In this document: positions 8,837-18,599 of the stretch, piece by piece | Layout of the letters: each line of letters opens with the position of its first letter | Position numbering within the stretch: the first letter of the stretch is position 1 | Source of the DNA: Tritrichomonas musculus | Taxonomy: Eukaryota; Parabasalia; Tritrichomonadida; Tritrichomonadidae | DNA length: 64,000 nucleotides | Direction: 5' to 3' | NCBI GenBank assembly: GCA_039105265.1 | Contig: JAPFFF010000008.1 | Coordinates: forward strand, 992,001-1,056,000 | Notes under the pieces: model-generated | What the model was told of the DNA's origin: nothing | Database searches by the model: none | What the model saw: the letters and a program-made list of their open reading frames with translations, nothing else | Program-made: the position numbers and the translations under genes

Positions 8837-11800
8837 ATGAACAAGGACATTGAAGATGATTTTTTAGATGCTATTGGAGATGTCTATGCTGATACCAAAT
8901 CACAGTTTCGTCGTGAATATAATCGACGTGCTAAACAATATAAAAAGAACGACAAGTTTAAAGAAGAAATGAGGAAGCTCATGATTCCTGCAGGACAAGG
9001 TATTGGTTTTGCAACAGACATCAACCAAGATGAAGATAAGAGGTATGCGTTTACTGAAACACTTAGACAGATTTATAAAATGAAACATGCTGGAAGACCT
9101 ATTGTAAAAGCAATAGCACTTGATGGAACTCACAAGTACTTCACACTCAGTGATAAGCACAACATCGAAAGTACACTCGGACATATAACAGGAGAACTTG
9201 ATTTAAGTGAAGACCAATCAGATACAAATCCATACATCTCAAACATGTTCATTCCTGTTCGATATGAGGTACAATTTATTGACATGAATAAAACAAATGA
9301 TGGTGTTCATTTTCGAACCAAGATGCAAGATATGGATACTCATGAAATCTATGATGATGAAGTCGAAATTGATGAAGACTATCGAAATACACCAGAAGGA
9401 AGTTTTTTTCCATACATCAATCGTTCTCCAATAGACCTATCAGCATACCAAATCTTTCATGAAGTAAGGAAAGAGAACTACAGAGATAATTGTTTTGTAT
9501 ATGCTTGTATACAATCAGGTGTGTTCACTGATGATGAAATAGATGACCTACGATTTTTTGTTCAAACAAGAACCATACCTAATAACAAGATAATTGATGT
9601 TGCTCAAAAGTTCAAGTGCAATTTTAGCATCATTAGAGTTGTTGAACAACCTGATAAATACAAGTATGAAACAAGAATCAACACCAAAAAGAAAAAATGG
9701 TCTGTTGATTTTAAAAGAGAAGTTAACCTGATATTGTTCAAAGACCATTATATGCTCAACAGGAAAATACCTTGTACATTATTCTACCTTCAACACTATG
9801 AAGAACTTGATAAAACATTTGCACATATGCCTTTTGAAAAAAGATGTAAGATACAAAGATTGCATGATAATGGAAAGACTGTCAAAGACTATAATCATGA
9901 AGGAATCAAACCAATAACCTTTTTCCAAAAGATGTTTGAACTACATCTATTCGAAGAAATAAAAGCATGTGAAATGGATATAATCAACACAACTGAATAT
10001 GACCATGTGAAAGATTATGTAAGTCTCGAATATAATGCAGAACAATGTACAAGACTCATTGATAATAACAAGAAGAAACAAAATACATGGTCAAGGATTT
10101 ATTATAGCGACTTCGAAACAAACTCTACAGTCAGTCCACATATACCATATCTCAATTGTACTATCTTTCGAGATGGTGCCAACATACATAAAATATCTAT
10201 TCAAGGTGAAGATTGTGGACAGAAGCTCTTGAATTATTTATGGAGTGGTTCATTAACATATTTTCACAACCTCAAGTATGATGCATGCTTTTTCATTAAC
10301 ACACCTGGATGGGATACACAGATAACAGAACGAAGTGGTACTGTACTTCAAATCATCATGACATTATTCGAAGAAGGTACAAGGAAAGTCAAAAAAAGAT
10401 TAACATTCAGGAACTCATACAGTATAATACCACAAGCATTAAGTAAATTTGCTACAATGTTCAACCTCAATGTTCACAAGGAAGTCATGGCATATAAGCT
10501 ATATACACAAGAGAACATACAAAGAAGAATTGTTGATGCTACTGAGTTCCAACAGCAATACATCGATGAAAACCAAGACAAGTTATCGAAAGAACAACTT
10601 GATGCAAACTGCAAGCAGATTATCGAAAATGCAAAAATAGCAAATTGTTATAATGATGGCAAAATCGACATCATTAAATATGCCATCTTCTATTGTTTCA
10701 AGGATTGTATTGTTTTGATGAAGGGAATGGAAAAATTTAATAGAGACCTCGGAGAAGTCTTTAAAGAAACAAAGACAGATATGTATGGTGTTCATGATTT
10801 TATATCTATCAGTGCTATTGGATATTGCTTTGCAAAAAAATATGGTTGTTTTGATGGATGTTATGAATTATCAGGTAAGTGTCAAGACTTCATTCAACGA
10901 TGTGTTTCAGGTGGACGAACAATGACAGCAGGTAATGAAAAGCAATACATCGAAGGAAGGATACAAGACTTTGATGCAGTTAGCTTATATCCATCTGCAA
11001 TGTATGTCATGGATGGTATACCAAAAGGAAGACCTAAAGTAATACCACAAGGTACTACCCATGAACAACTTATGCAATATGATACATTCTTTATCGAAGT
11101 CAACATCAAGAAACTCGAATGTAAATCAAAAGAGCCATATAAATTTGGACAAGTATTTACAAGGAATGAAACAGGTAGTAAAATATTCGGCAATTTCCTT
11201 GTTGACCATTATTATATCGATAAAGTAGGTCTTATGGACTTGTTCGAATTTTATGATGTTGAATATGAGTTAATACGTGGCTATTACTTTGATGAAGGAT
11301 TTAACAAGAAAATCAATGAGTTCATTGAGAAGCTCTTTAATCTCAGGGCAAGTTATAAAAAGCAAAAGAACCCTCTTGAACAAACAATAAAGCTCCTCCT
11401 CAACTCCATATATGGCAAGTCAATATTAAAAGCAACAAAGACTGAAACCAAGACAGTACCAAAAAGCCAACTATACAAGTATCTCTGGCGGAACTACAAC
11501 TTTGTCAAGGAGGTTGTTGAAGATGTTAATATTGATAAGTGCTATGTCAAGAAGTTGAAACCAATTAATGACCATTTCAACCTACCTCAATTTGGTGCAA
11601 GCGTTCTCTCTTGGAGTAAGCACTTAATGAACAGGGTTATGGCTACAGCTGAACAAGCAGGTATACCTATCTACTACCAAGACACAGATTCTTGTCACGT
11701 TATGGAAAAAGATGTACCAAAGATAGCTGACTTATTCCAGTTCAAGTATCATCAACCTCTTATTGGTAAAAATATGTGTCAGTTCCATAATGACTTCGAT

Positions 11801-12112
11801 GAGTTCGAAGGTAGTCAAGGGGAAATACACTCAAGAAAACTCATTGCACTTGGTAAAAAGAGCTACCTCGATATCTTGGTTGATGAACAAGGAAATGAAG
11901 GATACCATATTAGACTTAAAGGAATTCCAAAACAAGTTATTCTCAACAAGTGCAAAAGGATGGGTATCTCAGTTGAAGAACTTTTTGAAAGGATGTACAA
12001 AGGAGAAAGCATGACATTTGATTTGTTGGATGGTTCGAATGCATTCAGGAAGTCAAAGACATTTCAACAAACCAACTTACCTAAATTTGCACGTACTCTT
12101 AGGTTTACGTAG
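8837..12112 (+). CDS. Polinton 1 protein-primed DNA polymerase B
   Basis: Family B DNA polymerase of the protein-primed type, which copies Polinton DNA. I place the start at the ATG at 8837 (MNKDIEDDFLD), since the 14 residues before it are hydrophobic and absent from the element 2 copy. Exonuclease signatures are visible: YYSDFETN (near base 10100), YFHNLKYDACFF (near 10260) and YCFKDC (near 10690). Polymerase motifs: A, DFDAVSLYPSAM (near 10970); B, KLLLNSIYGKS (near 11390); C, YYQDTDS (near 11675). An N-terminal region of about 400 residues precedes the exonuclease, as usual for these enzymes. Its end meets that of the minus-strand capsid-type gene; the two overlap by 8 bases. Confidence 0.95.
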   Translation: MNKDIEDDFLDAIGDVYADTKSQFRREYNRRAKQYKKNDKFKEEMRKLMIPAGQGIGFATDINQDEDKRYAFTETLRQIYKMKHAGRPIVKAIALDGTHKYFTLSDKHNIESTLGHITGELDLSEDQSDTNPYISNMFIPVRYEVQFIDMNKTNDGVHFRTKMQDMDTHEIYDDEVEIDEDYRNTPEGSFFPYINRSPIDLSAYQIFHEVRKENYRDNCFVYACIQSGVFTDDEIDDLRFFVQTRTIPNNKIIDVAQKFKCNFSIIRVVEQPDKYKYETRINTKKKKWSVDFKREVNLILFKDHYMLNRKIPCTLFYLQHYEELDKTFAHMPFEKRCKIQRLHDNGKTVKDYNHEGIKPITFFQKMFELHLFEEIKACEMDIINTTEYDHVKDYVSLEYNAEQCTRLIDNNKKKQNTWSRIYYSDFETNSTVSPHIPYLNCTIFRDGANIHKISIQGEDCGQKLLNYLWSGSLTYFHNLKYDACFFINTPGWDTQITERSGTVLQIIMTLFEEGTRKVKKRLTFRNSYSIIPQALSKFATMFNLNVHKEVMAYKLYTQENIQRRIVDATEFQQQYIDENQDKLSKEQLDANCKQIIENAKIANCYNDGKIDIIKYAIFYCFKDCIVLMKGMEKFNRDLGEVFKETKTDMYGVHDFISISAIGYCFAKKYGCFDGCYELSGKCQDFIQRCVSGGRTMTAGNEKQYIEGRIQDFDAVSLYPSAMYVMDGIPKGRPKVIPQGTTHEQLMQYDTFFIEVNIKKLECKSKEPYKFGQVFTRNETGSKIFGNFLVDHYYIDKVGLMDLFEFYDVEYELIRGYYFDEGFNKKINEFIEKLFNLRASYKKQKNPLEQTIKLLLNSIYGKSILKATKTETKTVPKSQLYKYLWRNYNFVKEVVEDVNIDKCYVKKLKPINDHFNLPQFGASVLSWSKHLMNRVMATAEQAGIPIYYQDTDSCHVMEKDVPKIADLFQFKYHQPLIGKNMCQFHNDFDEFEGSQGEIHSRKLIALGKKSYLDILVDEQGNEGYHIRLKGIPKQVILNKCKRMGISVEELFERMYKGESMTFDLLDGSNAFRKSKTFQQTNLPKFARTLRFT

Positions 12113-12812
12113 ATGGTTTAATTTTGATAGTTATGAACAAAGGACTTTTTAACAATATCGGCTGGTATTGGAAATCTACTAAACTTAATTCTAAAAATTT
12201 TAATGAATCTGTATATGTTTTTATTTTTAATGGTTTACTTTCAGTTTCGAAATCATATATAAGTGGTTTATTATCTAAGGTGAAGGTATTTATACTACCA
12301 ATAACTGATGGTGTATATTGTTGTTCACCTATATTGGAGTATATGGCATTACCTTGTAATGATACTAAATACAACTTAGTATGATTTAATATTGGTATAT
12401 CTTTAACAGTATATGTTGTATTTGCTGGTATCTCAATAGGCAATGGAGTATTATACAAACCAGTTAATAATGCGGCTCGATGGGAAATAGAGGTTATTGT
12501 TAACGGTGTTTGTGTCTTTATTGTAAATGTACGAGTAGTATCATTATATTTAAAAGATACCTCCGCAAGTGGATTTAAAACTGCTTCTATTTGCTTGATG
12601 GTATAATTATATCTATCTTCGAATTTAAGCTTGAATGGAATACTGTTATGTGTAAACTCTATATAATCATCTTTCGTACTCAACATAATATTACTTATTG
12701 TATTAATTGAAGATACAAAATATTTAATATATTTACACTTCCATGGTATATCCAAATTGATAGATACCTTATTATATTCATCAGCATTTGTACTCTGTAC
12801 TGATACTAACAT
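12105..12812 (-). CDS. Polinton 1 small capsid-type protein (penton-like candidate)
   Basis: A beta-rich protein of about 235 residues. I start it at 12812 (MLVSVQSTNADEYNK) because this matches the element 2 homologue (57248-57982, MLYSVQSQPGNYN). Shared stretches include LDIPWKCKYIKYFVSS, LYLVSLQG, YTPSVIGSI and a C-terminal FQYQPILLKSPLFITIKIKPS. Polintons usually encode a single-jelly-roll minor capsid (penton) protein of about this size, and this is the best candidate in the element; the identification is by size, strand content and conservation only. It diverges from the fiber gene, with 17 bases between the two start codons. Confidence 0.5.
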   Translation of the reverse strand: MLVSVQSTNADEYNKVSINLDIPWKCKYIKYFVSSINTISNIMLSTKDDYIEFTHNSIPFKLKFEDRYNYTIKQIEAVLNPLAEVSFKYNDTTRTFTIKTQTPLTITSISHRAALLTGLYNTPLPIEIPANTTYTVKDIPILNHTKLYLVSLQGNAIYSNIGEQQYTPSVIGSINTFTLDNKPLIYDFETESKPLKIKTYTDSLKFLELSLVDFQYQPILLKSPLFITIKIKPST

Positions 12813-12829
12813 TTTATTATATCCAAAAA
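12813..12829. promoter_or_regulatory. Compact divergent promoter, element 1
   Basis: Only 17 A/T-rich bases separate the start codons of the capsid-type gene (minus) and the fiber gene (plus). Element 2 has the same arrangement with 19 bases (57983-58001), and both gaps contain TTTAT followed by a C-AAA-rich stretch. Both genes must use signals within this gap or inside each other's coding start. Confidence 0.5.
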
Positions 12830-15800
12830 ATGTCAATTAAACTTTATTCTTTGCAATCAAATGAAGCAGAGAAGCTCAAAGACAAGGATGTTGAGATAAG
12901 TGTTAATGATGAAGGTAATATTGATATTATAAGAAATGAGGACCCAGATGATTATCCTACGTTTAGTTGTTTATATAACAAAGCAGAAGTAGACGAAAGG
13001 GTAGTCAATGATTATATCGAAAATGGAGGAAAGCTTGATGGTTTCGGCAATGTACCTATTACACACAAATTTGCCAATTATTTAAAATATGTATTTAAAG
13101 GACCTGAAAAGACACCTCAATTAGAAGGCTCACTACCTGAAAAAGCAGAGTCATATAAGGAGTTGATAAAAGATGAACTTTGCGTAAATACCTTAAATGA
13201 ATTTATTGAAGAAGAATCTAATACATGTGAGGCTATTCATGAGATGTATACCGAATTGATGTGTGCTGTTGATGGATATGAACAAATATCAACAGATGAA
13301 CAACTAGGACAAACAAAGGTTATTCGATATCTTCAAGACCCTGTACCACTTCCAACACCAGAGCCTGACCCATTTTTAGCTGAGTTTGGTTATTCGAACC
13401 TGGGAGATTTATTGATAAATGTCATAAAGAATGAAAGAACTAACATGACAACAAAGAGATTCTTATATGAGGCTTTTAATGAATCTAACTTTAAAAATTT
13501 CGTATCTAGGATATCTCAATACCATTGGAATCTAGATAAATTGTCAGTACAAAGAATAGGATATAGATACAAAGGGTGTACAGACTTGGTTGAGGCAGAC
13601 CAAATTATTGAAGTAAGTAGCCCATGTGAATTCCTTGATATATATACAAGATACTACTTAGAAAATTACAAACACACTCCTCAAATACTTCAATATTTGC
13701 TGTTTTCGAGTGTATTAGGTTTAGGTATCTCAAAAGCCTTAAAATTATTTCGACTATCCAAAGCTCCAGATAATAAAATTACCATTACTCATATTGATGG
13801 TACTCAAATGTCAGTCACCTTAAATGACCACTTAAATGACGTTCAACGAAATATCGAAGTACTCATGATTGTAATTAATGATTTGATAGGACAAGTATCG
13901 CAGATAAAATCCTGTGATTGCAATCATGAAGAGGAGGAAGGAGGAGGTGGCATAGGTATCCCGCAAGATGAGATTGATGAATTGACGAACTACCTAAGAA
14001 ATCAAAATCGACATCTTGAAGAACATTTAGGTGATATTGATGAGAATATAAATAGATTGAATCTTGGTGAACAAGTACAGTCATTTCAAGATGCTATGCT
14101 TGATGTTGTTATGTATGAGGATGCAATACCTGATATAGCAAAACAAGCTATGGAACAACAAGACCAAGAACAACAAATACCAATTTACAGACCAATTGGC
14201 GACCGTTCGAACGGTCTATATAATCAAGATAGTAATTATGTTTGGGACATCATCTATGAGGAATGGCGAGAAAGAGATGATAACTTGGATAGACCTGCAG
14301 GATGGAGACGAAATAGGAATGCTCCTGTACCTCAAAATTACATGTGGGATGTTGTTCATGATGAATGGGTTATGTTAAATATTTATTATCCTTTCGAGGA
14401 AGGTTGGAGAGAAGGAGCTAGTGAAGCAATAGTAGATGTATTAATACCAATCTTTGAAAATGACCATAGAGGACATCTCAGGTATAGTGATAGATATGAA
14501 GAATGGGTGTTCTTTCCAGAAGAGAATTCATATCTACATATGCCAACAAATGAAATGTTATACCGTAATAGAGAATATCATGCAGAATTAGGTCAATATG
14601 TAGCTTGGAATATCGTAGATGAGGAATGGCAAGAACATGGATATGACTTCCAAGATGATGATTGGATTCATGATGAATTATTAGATGCTCCTGACAATTT
14701 AATATGGGATATGACACATGAAGAATGGGTTATTTTATCACAACATTTGGAATGGATAGATAGATGGCGAACACAAAACACCCCAGCAGTAAATGCTCTT
14801 GTACGTGCAAGAAATAGTTTTGTTCAGGTTTTTGGAGAAATAGTTTGGAATGAAGATAAAAGGCAATGGGTTTGGGAACCAAAAGATGACCCATCTCCAA
14901 TGGCGTTATCAATCGAAAATACAAAAGAAGCCAAAACAGATAACTCTTCCGCAGTAGCAATACCTGACTTTGTCAAAGGGTTTGATAAATTCGAGGATGT
15001 ATTAAAATGTTATGGTGTTCAAATATCGAAAGATACTCCATCATTAGACCCAGTTAAACCAGTACTTGGTAAATATATTATAAAGGGTGATTTAGAAGTA
15101 AATGGAAAAATAATATGTGATTCTATTCCAAGTGGAGGTACCTCACCTGTAGACTCTGATTTTACTATAGAAAATGGTATACCTGAATTTGTTATTACTA
15201 ATAAGGATGTATACTCTTTATCTAATACTATCAATGATATCGAATACAACCTATTAGGCATCTTTGTACCCGATTTACAAAAACAAGCCTTTTTAAATTC
15301 GAATAAGCCTATCTTCAAGATAGTATTAAGAAAGAATGTAATATATGATTTAGAAGGTAGGTATATCAAAGAGTTCTATATAACATCCAGAAATGGTAAA
15401 ATAGTTTGTCCAGTTATTACCTACAATAAAGAGAATGATTATTGTACCATCAATGATAACTCATCAACAGATGATAGGTATTATATAGCATTCGACAAAA
15501 GTCTACCTTTTCACCCTTATACTTTATATTTAAATGGAGAACTAAGTATTATGAATGAATATGAACCGACTGCATTAAAAACAGATAAGGCAATAAAATG
15601 TTCTATAATTGAAGCTGAAAATGCATTAAAACTCCATAAAAGCGATGTTCACTACTTTTATAAACCATCTATCATCACAGAAGAAAAAATAGGAGAGGAC
15701 GAATATTATAAGATGGTATATGAAGTACCTGATAACTATGAAATACCTGATAAATTAAACTTTGTCTTCAAGGAACATTGTTTTGGCAATACATGGAACC

Positions 15801-18289
15801 TACAATGGAATACTGATAAAAGTCGTGAGAATAAGGGGTATTGGTCAGGAGATAATGCGAAAGGTCATCTTAATGGGAAAGTCATTAATAAATGGAATAT
15901 TCGACCTACTAAGAAAGCCAATAGTTGTTATGGTTGTTGGATAACAGTCAAACAAACAGACATGCATGAAGCAATAATTACTAATGAAGGAAACGGCTTA
16001 ATGCATTCACTATTAAAGAACTACAAAAATGAATTTAAACTAGAAATGAAAGATGGAACTATTAAAGATGGTAGTGAATGGAATATGACATGTGCATATG
16101 AGAACCACCTAACTGATGGCTTATCAAACTCATTACATCCTGGTTATTATGGCACTGTTCTTCTATACATATCGATGGATAGTACTGAAGGAATTAGAAC
16201 TGATTTGGTTGAAAAGATATATTTAGATATATATGTAGGTGAGTCTTCTACAGCAACAAGGTTATCATTCAAACCTGATGGGTTCCATGCACAAAAGAAT
16301 GGAGAGGTATTTGTTGATGTTATACCTGTTCTTGATACTATTGAGACAATTAGCTATGATTGGGGCTTTTGCTTAGATGTTGGTGAAACCAGAGACATAA
16401 AATTATATTTGAGGAAGGATTATACAGACCCGATTGATGAAATTAATTGGGATTCATCAACTAATGCATTTAAGTACATAATAGACCAACAGTTTTATGA
16501 AATAACACCAAATCCTAATGCAGCTACTACCTTATATACAGACTACAATATTACTAGTTCAAAGATTATAACAGCTGATAATATTACTACCATGAGGAGT
16601 GATTTAAATATGTTAACCAATAATTTTGATGTAGTTAGTTATGATGTTAAGGACATAACCTCGAAAGTAAATGTGTTAAATGCAGAAATGGGAGAGACTA
16701 AAAGGATTACTAAACATTTACAAGAAGACATAGACCAGGTTAGAATAGTATCAAATGTAGCACTAGCATTTGGAGTTATAGGAACTGCAGGTAGTATAGC
16801 TAATGTTGGTCTTACATTGTTTCGAACAGGGTTCACATTTACAAAGGCTGGTGTGGATTCTGCTATTGAAGGTGTATCACAAGGTGAACATGCTTTGTTT
16901 CATCTAGGTGATGGAAGCAACCTACCTCCATTAAAAATAGGAAGGTCAACTACAACTGATTTAACACCTATTATTAATTGGTGTGATGCAGAAAAGGTAG
17001 TTGTTGAATATACTGATGAAACTGAAGACATTTCAAAGACGATAACAACATATCGAGATGCTATTGATTTATGCAACCACTTCAGGGAATCATTAAAACC
17101 TGCATTTAGGCTATTAGCTGATAAAATAAATGAGGTTAATGAGGAAGTAGAAAATAATAACTATGTTGATAAGAATGATTTAGTAAGAGATGATACTATT
17201 GATATAGTAGGTAGTATTGTTAATAAGGAAGTACACCTTGAAGCTGAAGATGTTATTACAGATGGTACTATTAAGGCAAGGCTAATGGTTATGAAGGTTA
17301 GTGAGTTTAATGACATCGACTATGAGGAGTGTATAATAACTATTACTATTGCAGGTGGTACTATAAGTCAATATGAGGGCAGTGATTACTTCCCAACATG
17401 CACCTTAAATGGCAAGACAATAGTTATAGCCAACCCACAGCAAGTAAGAGTTACTGGTATAGCCATTAAAGAAAATAGTGCTGTTAGGAGAATGTCATTT
17501 GAGGTTAAGGATATAGCATATACATGTGATATAGATGCACTTAACAACAAGGTAGACTCACTTGAAAAGATATCCCACGACAATAATGAATCAATAGCTA
17601 CTATTATGAATGAATACCCCACAGTTGATGAGGTTAATGATGTACTAAAGGAGTATGCATTAAAGAAAGATATCCCAGAACCAGTTGATTTAAGTGAATA
17701 TGCATTAAAAAGTGAGCTTGAGGAAGTAAAAACAAAAATAGATAATACATCTAAAGCTCAACAAGATTTAGCTATTCTAGTAGGTGAACATGTTGCTAGT
17801 ATCGTAACAATAAATAGCAAAATATCAAATTTAGAGAGAGAGAATGCAACATTAAAGGATACTATAGCAGCAATGGAAGCTAGGTTAGCTGCATTAGAAG
17901 AGAAAAATGACCCAGATAGTGAATGGAAAGCATATTATACAGGATTTACTGATGTCACTGATGAATATAATAGGTATTTTCTATTCTCTTATTTTACAAG
18001 TGAGAAACACATAATTATTGATAATTTAGATAATGATCCAACAGGTGATAATGAACCTGTTCCAGATGGGGAGTACTTATTGATATTCAAGGACAAGACT
18101 CAAAAGCTACATTTTATTAGATTTATATCAACTGAATGGTCTGACCCTCAACAAATAAAATCATATTTGGATGAAATATACTTTAAAGACACTAACCCAC
18201 CTTCTGGTGCTTATGATATATATAATATTGAGTTAGATTGTGATACCTGTTCTATGATTTGTTTCGATGCTATATATATGAAGAAATAG
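12830..18289 (+). CDS. Polinton 1 giant fiber-like protein
   Basis: A protein of about 1819 residues starting at the ATG at 12830 (MSIKLYSLQ), which matches the element 2 start. Parts in order: globular head; a hydrophobic or helical stretch near residue 300; a region with at least six W-x5-EW units (for example YVWDIIYEEW, YMWDVVHDEW, LIWDMTHEEW), about residues 460-700; a block with YIIKGDLEVNGKI, a wording typical of phage tail fibers; long beta-rich middle; a highly conserved ITADNITTMRSDLN motif; a hydrophobic segment (about 1310-1340); and a tail-fiber-like end (YVDKNDLV, DLSEYALKSELEEVK, trimeric coiled coil). A capsid spike or receptor-binding fiber is a reasonable inference. No known enzyme motif was seen. 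Confidence 0.65.
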   Translation: MSIKLYSLQSNEAEKLKDKDVEISVNDEGNIDIIRNEDPDDYPTFSCLYNKAEVDERVVNDYIENGGKLDGFGNVPITHKFANYLKYVFKGPEKTPQLEGSLPEKAESYKELIKDELCVNTLNEFIEEESNTCEAIHEMYTELMCAVDGYEQISTDEQLGQTKVIRYLQDPVPLPTPEPDPFLAEFGYSNLGDLLINVIKNERTNMTTKRFLYEAFNESNFKNFVSRISQYHWNLDKLSVQRIGYRYKGCTDLVEADQIIEVSSPCEFLDIYTRYYLENYKHTPQILQYLLFSSVLGLGISKALKLFRLSKAPDNKITITHIDGTQMSVTLNDHLNDVQRNIEVLMIVINDLIGQVSQIKSCDCNHEEEEGGGGIGIPQDEIDELTNYLRNQNRHLEEHLGDIDENINRLNLGEQVQSFQDAMLDVVMYEDAIPDIAKQAMEQQDQEQQIPIYRPIGDRSNGLYNQDSNYVWDIIYEEWRERDDNLDRPAGWRRNRNAPVPQNYMWDVVHDEWVMLNIYYPFEEGWREGASEAIVDVLIPIFENDHRGHLRYSDRYEEWVFFPEENSYLHMPTNEMLYRNREYHAELGQYVAWNIVDEEWQEHGYDFQDDDWIHDELLDAPDNLIWDMTHEEWVILSQHLEWIDRWRTQNTPAVNALVRARNSFVQVFGEIVWNEDKRQWVWEPKDDPSPMALSIENTKEAKTDNSSAVAIPDFVKGFDKFEDVLKCYGVQISKDTPSLDPVKPVLGKYIIKGDLEVNGKIICDSIPSGGTSPVDSDFTIENGIPEFVITNKDVYSLSNTINDIEYNLLGIFVPDLQKQAFLNSNKPIFKIVLRKNVIYDLEGRYIKEFYITSRNGKIVCPVITYNKENDYCTINDNSSTDDRYYIAFDKSLPFHPYTLYLNGELSIMNEYEPTALKTDKAIKCSIIEAENALKLHKSDVHYFYKPSIITEEKIGEDEYYKMVYEVPDNYEIPDKLNFVFKEHCFGNTWNLQWNTDKSRENKGYWSGDNAKGHLNGKVINKWNIRPTKKANSCYGCWITVKQTDMHEAIITNEGNGLMHSLLKNYKNEFKLEMKDGTIKDGSEWNMTCAYENHLTDGLSNSLHPGYYGTVLLYISMDSTEGIRTDLVEKIYLDIYVGESSTATRLSFKPDGFHAQKNGEVFVDVIPVLDTIETISYDWGFCLDVGETRDIKLYLRKDYTDPIDEINWDSSTNAFKYIIDQQFYEITPNPNAATTLYTDYNITSSKIITADNITTMRSDLNMLTNNFDVVSYDVKDITSKVNVLNAEMGETKRITKHLQEDIDQVRIVSNVALAFGVIGTAGSIANVGLTLFRTGFTFTKAGVDSAIEGVSQGEHALFHLGDGSNLPPLKIGRSTTTDLTPIINWCDAEKVVVEYTDETEDISKTITTYRDAIDLCNHFRESLKPAFRLLADKINEVNEEVENNNYVDKNDLVRDDTIDIVGSIVNKEVHLEAEDVITDGTIKARLMVMKVSEFNDIDYEECIITITIAGGTISQYEGSDYFPTCTLNGKTIVIANPQQVRVTGIAIKENSAVRRMSFEVKDIAYTCDIDALNNKVDSLEKISHDNNESIATIMNEYPTVDEVNDVLKEYALKKDIPEPVDLSEYALKSELEEVKTKIDNTSKAQQDLAILVGEHVASIVTINSKISNLERENATLKDTIAAMEARLAALEEKNDPDSEWKAYYTGFTDVTDEYNRYFLFSYFTSEKHIIIDNLDNDPTGDNEPVPDGEYLLIFKDKTQKLHFIRFISTEWSDPQQIKSYLDEIYFKDTNPPSGAYDIYNIELDCDTCSMICFDAIYMKK

Positions 18290-18577
18290 GTACGAGATTC
18301 TCGGGGCTGGTACCTGTGCCGTTTCAGTAGTAGTACTTCAAGAAAAAACAAGTAGTGGGGACCCGAGGTAGTTGTTTAGGTCCCTAGTAGTAGTGGGGAC
18401 CCGAGGTAGTTGTTTAGGTCCCTAGTAGTACTTCAAGAAAAAAAACAAGTTGAAGAAAAATTTTTTTTTATTTTTTTTTTTTCATTTTTATTTTTTTTAT
18501 TTTTATCACGAGTTCGTGTTGACGCGTGGGCTTAAGCGTAGCGTGGCCCCTGCGGAAACCGACTCGTATATACTACT
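18290..18577. repeat. Right terminal region of Polinton 1, with terminal inverted repeat
   Basis: Non-coding end of element 1. It has a GC-rich stretch (18296-18330), two head-to-tail 38-bp units (18351-18430, containing GTGGGGACCCGAGG), a poly-T tract and a GC-rich terminus at about 18510-18577. Read inward from the host side, it begins AGTAGTATA and continues GC-rich, like the left end of element 2 at 41826; a GCCAC...TACNCT...CCAC pattern is also shared. The adjacent host bases AGTTAT (18578-18583) would be one copy of a 6-bp target duplication; its partner is outside the window. Confidence 0.6.
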
Positions 18578-18599
18578 AGTTATATTTGACAATTCTCAA

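Larger units (their letters stand above)
1..18577. mobile_element. Polinton/Maverick element 1 (right-hand part)
   Basis: Visible right-hand 18.6 kb of a large self-synthesising DNA transposon; the left end is outside the window. Parts in order: integrase, A32-type packaging ATPase, a glycine-rich small protein, a charged small protein, double-jelly-roll-type major capsid protein, four further small genes, a simple-repeat block, a small gene on the minus strand, a coiled-coil protein, protein-primed family B DNA polymerase, a small capsid-type gene on the minus strand and a giant fiber-like gene. The right end is placed at 18577, where a GC-rich tract ends in TACTACT. Every gene in the visible part has a long open frame, so it looks whole here and probably inserted recently. 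The family is certain from polymerase + integrase + ATPase + capsid; the exact terminus is inferred from its match to element 2. Confidence 0.92.

Noticed and set aside
18510-18577. GC-rich island as a possible tRNA or other RNA gene
   Set aside because: No cloverleaf or conserved A/B box could be read; the same kind of GC-rich DNA marks the other Polinton end, so a terminus explains it better.
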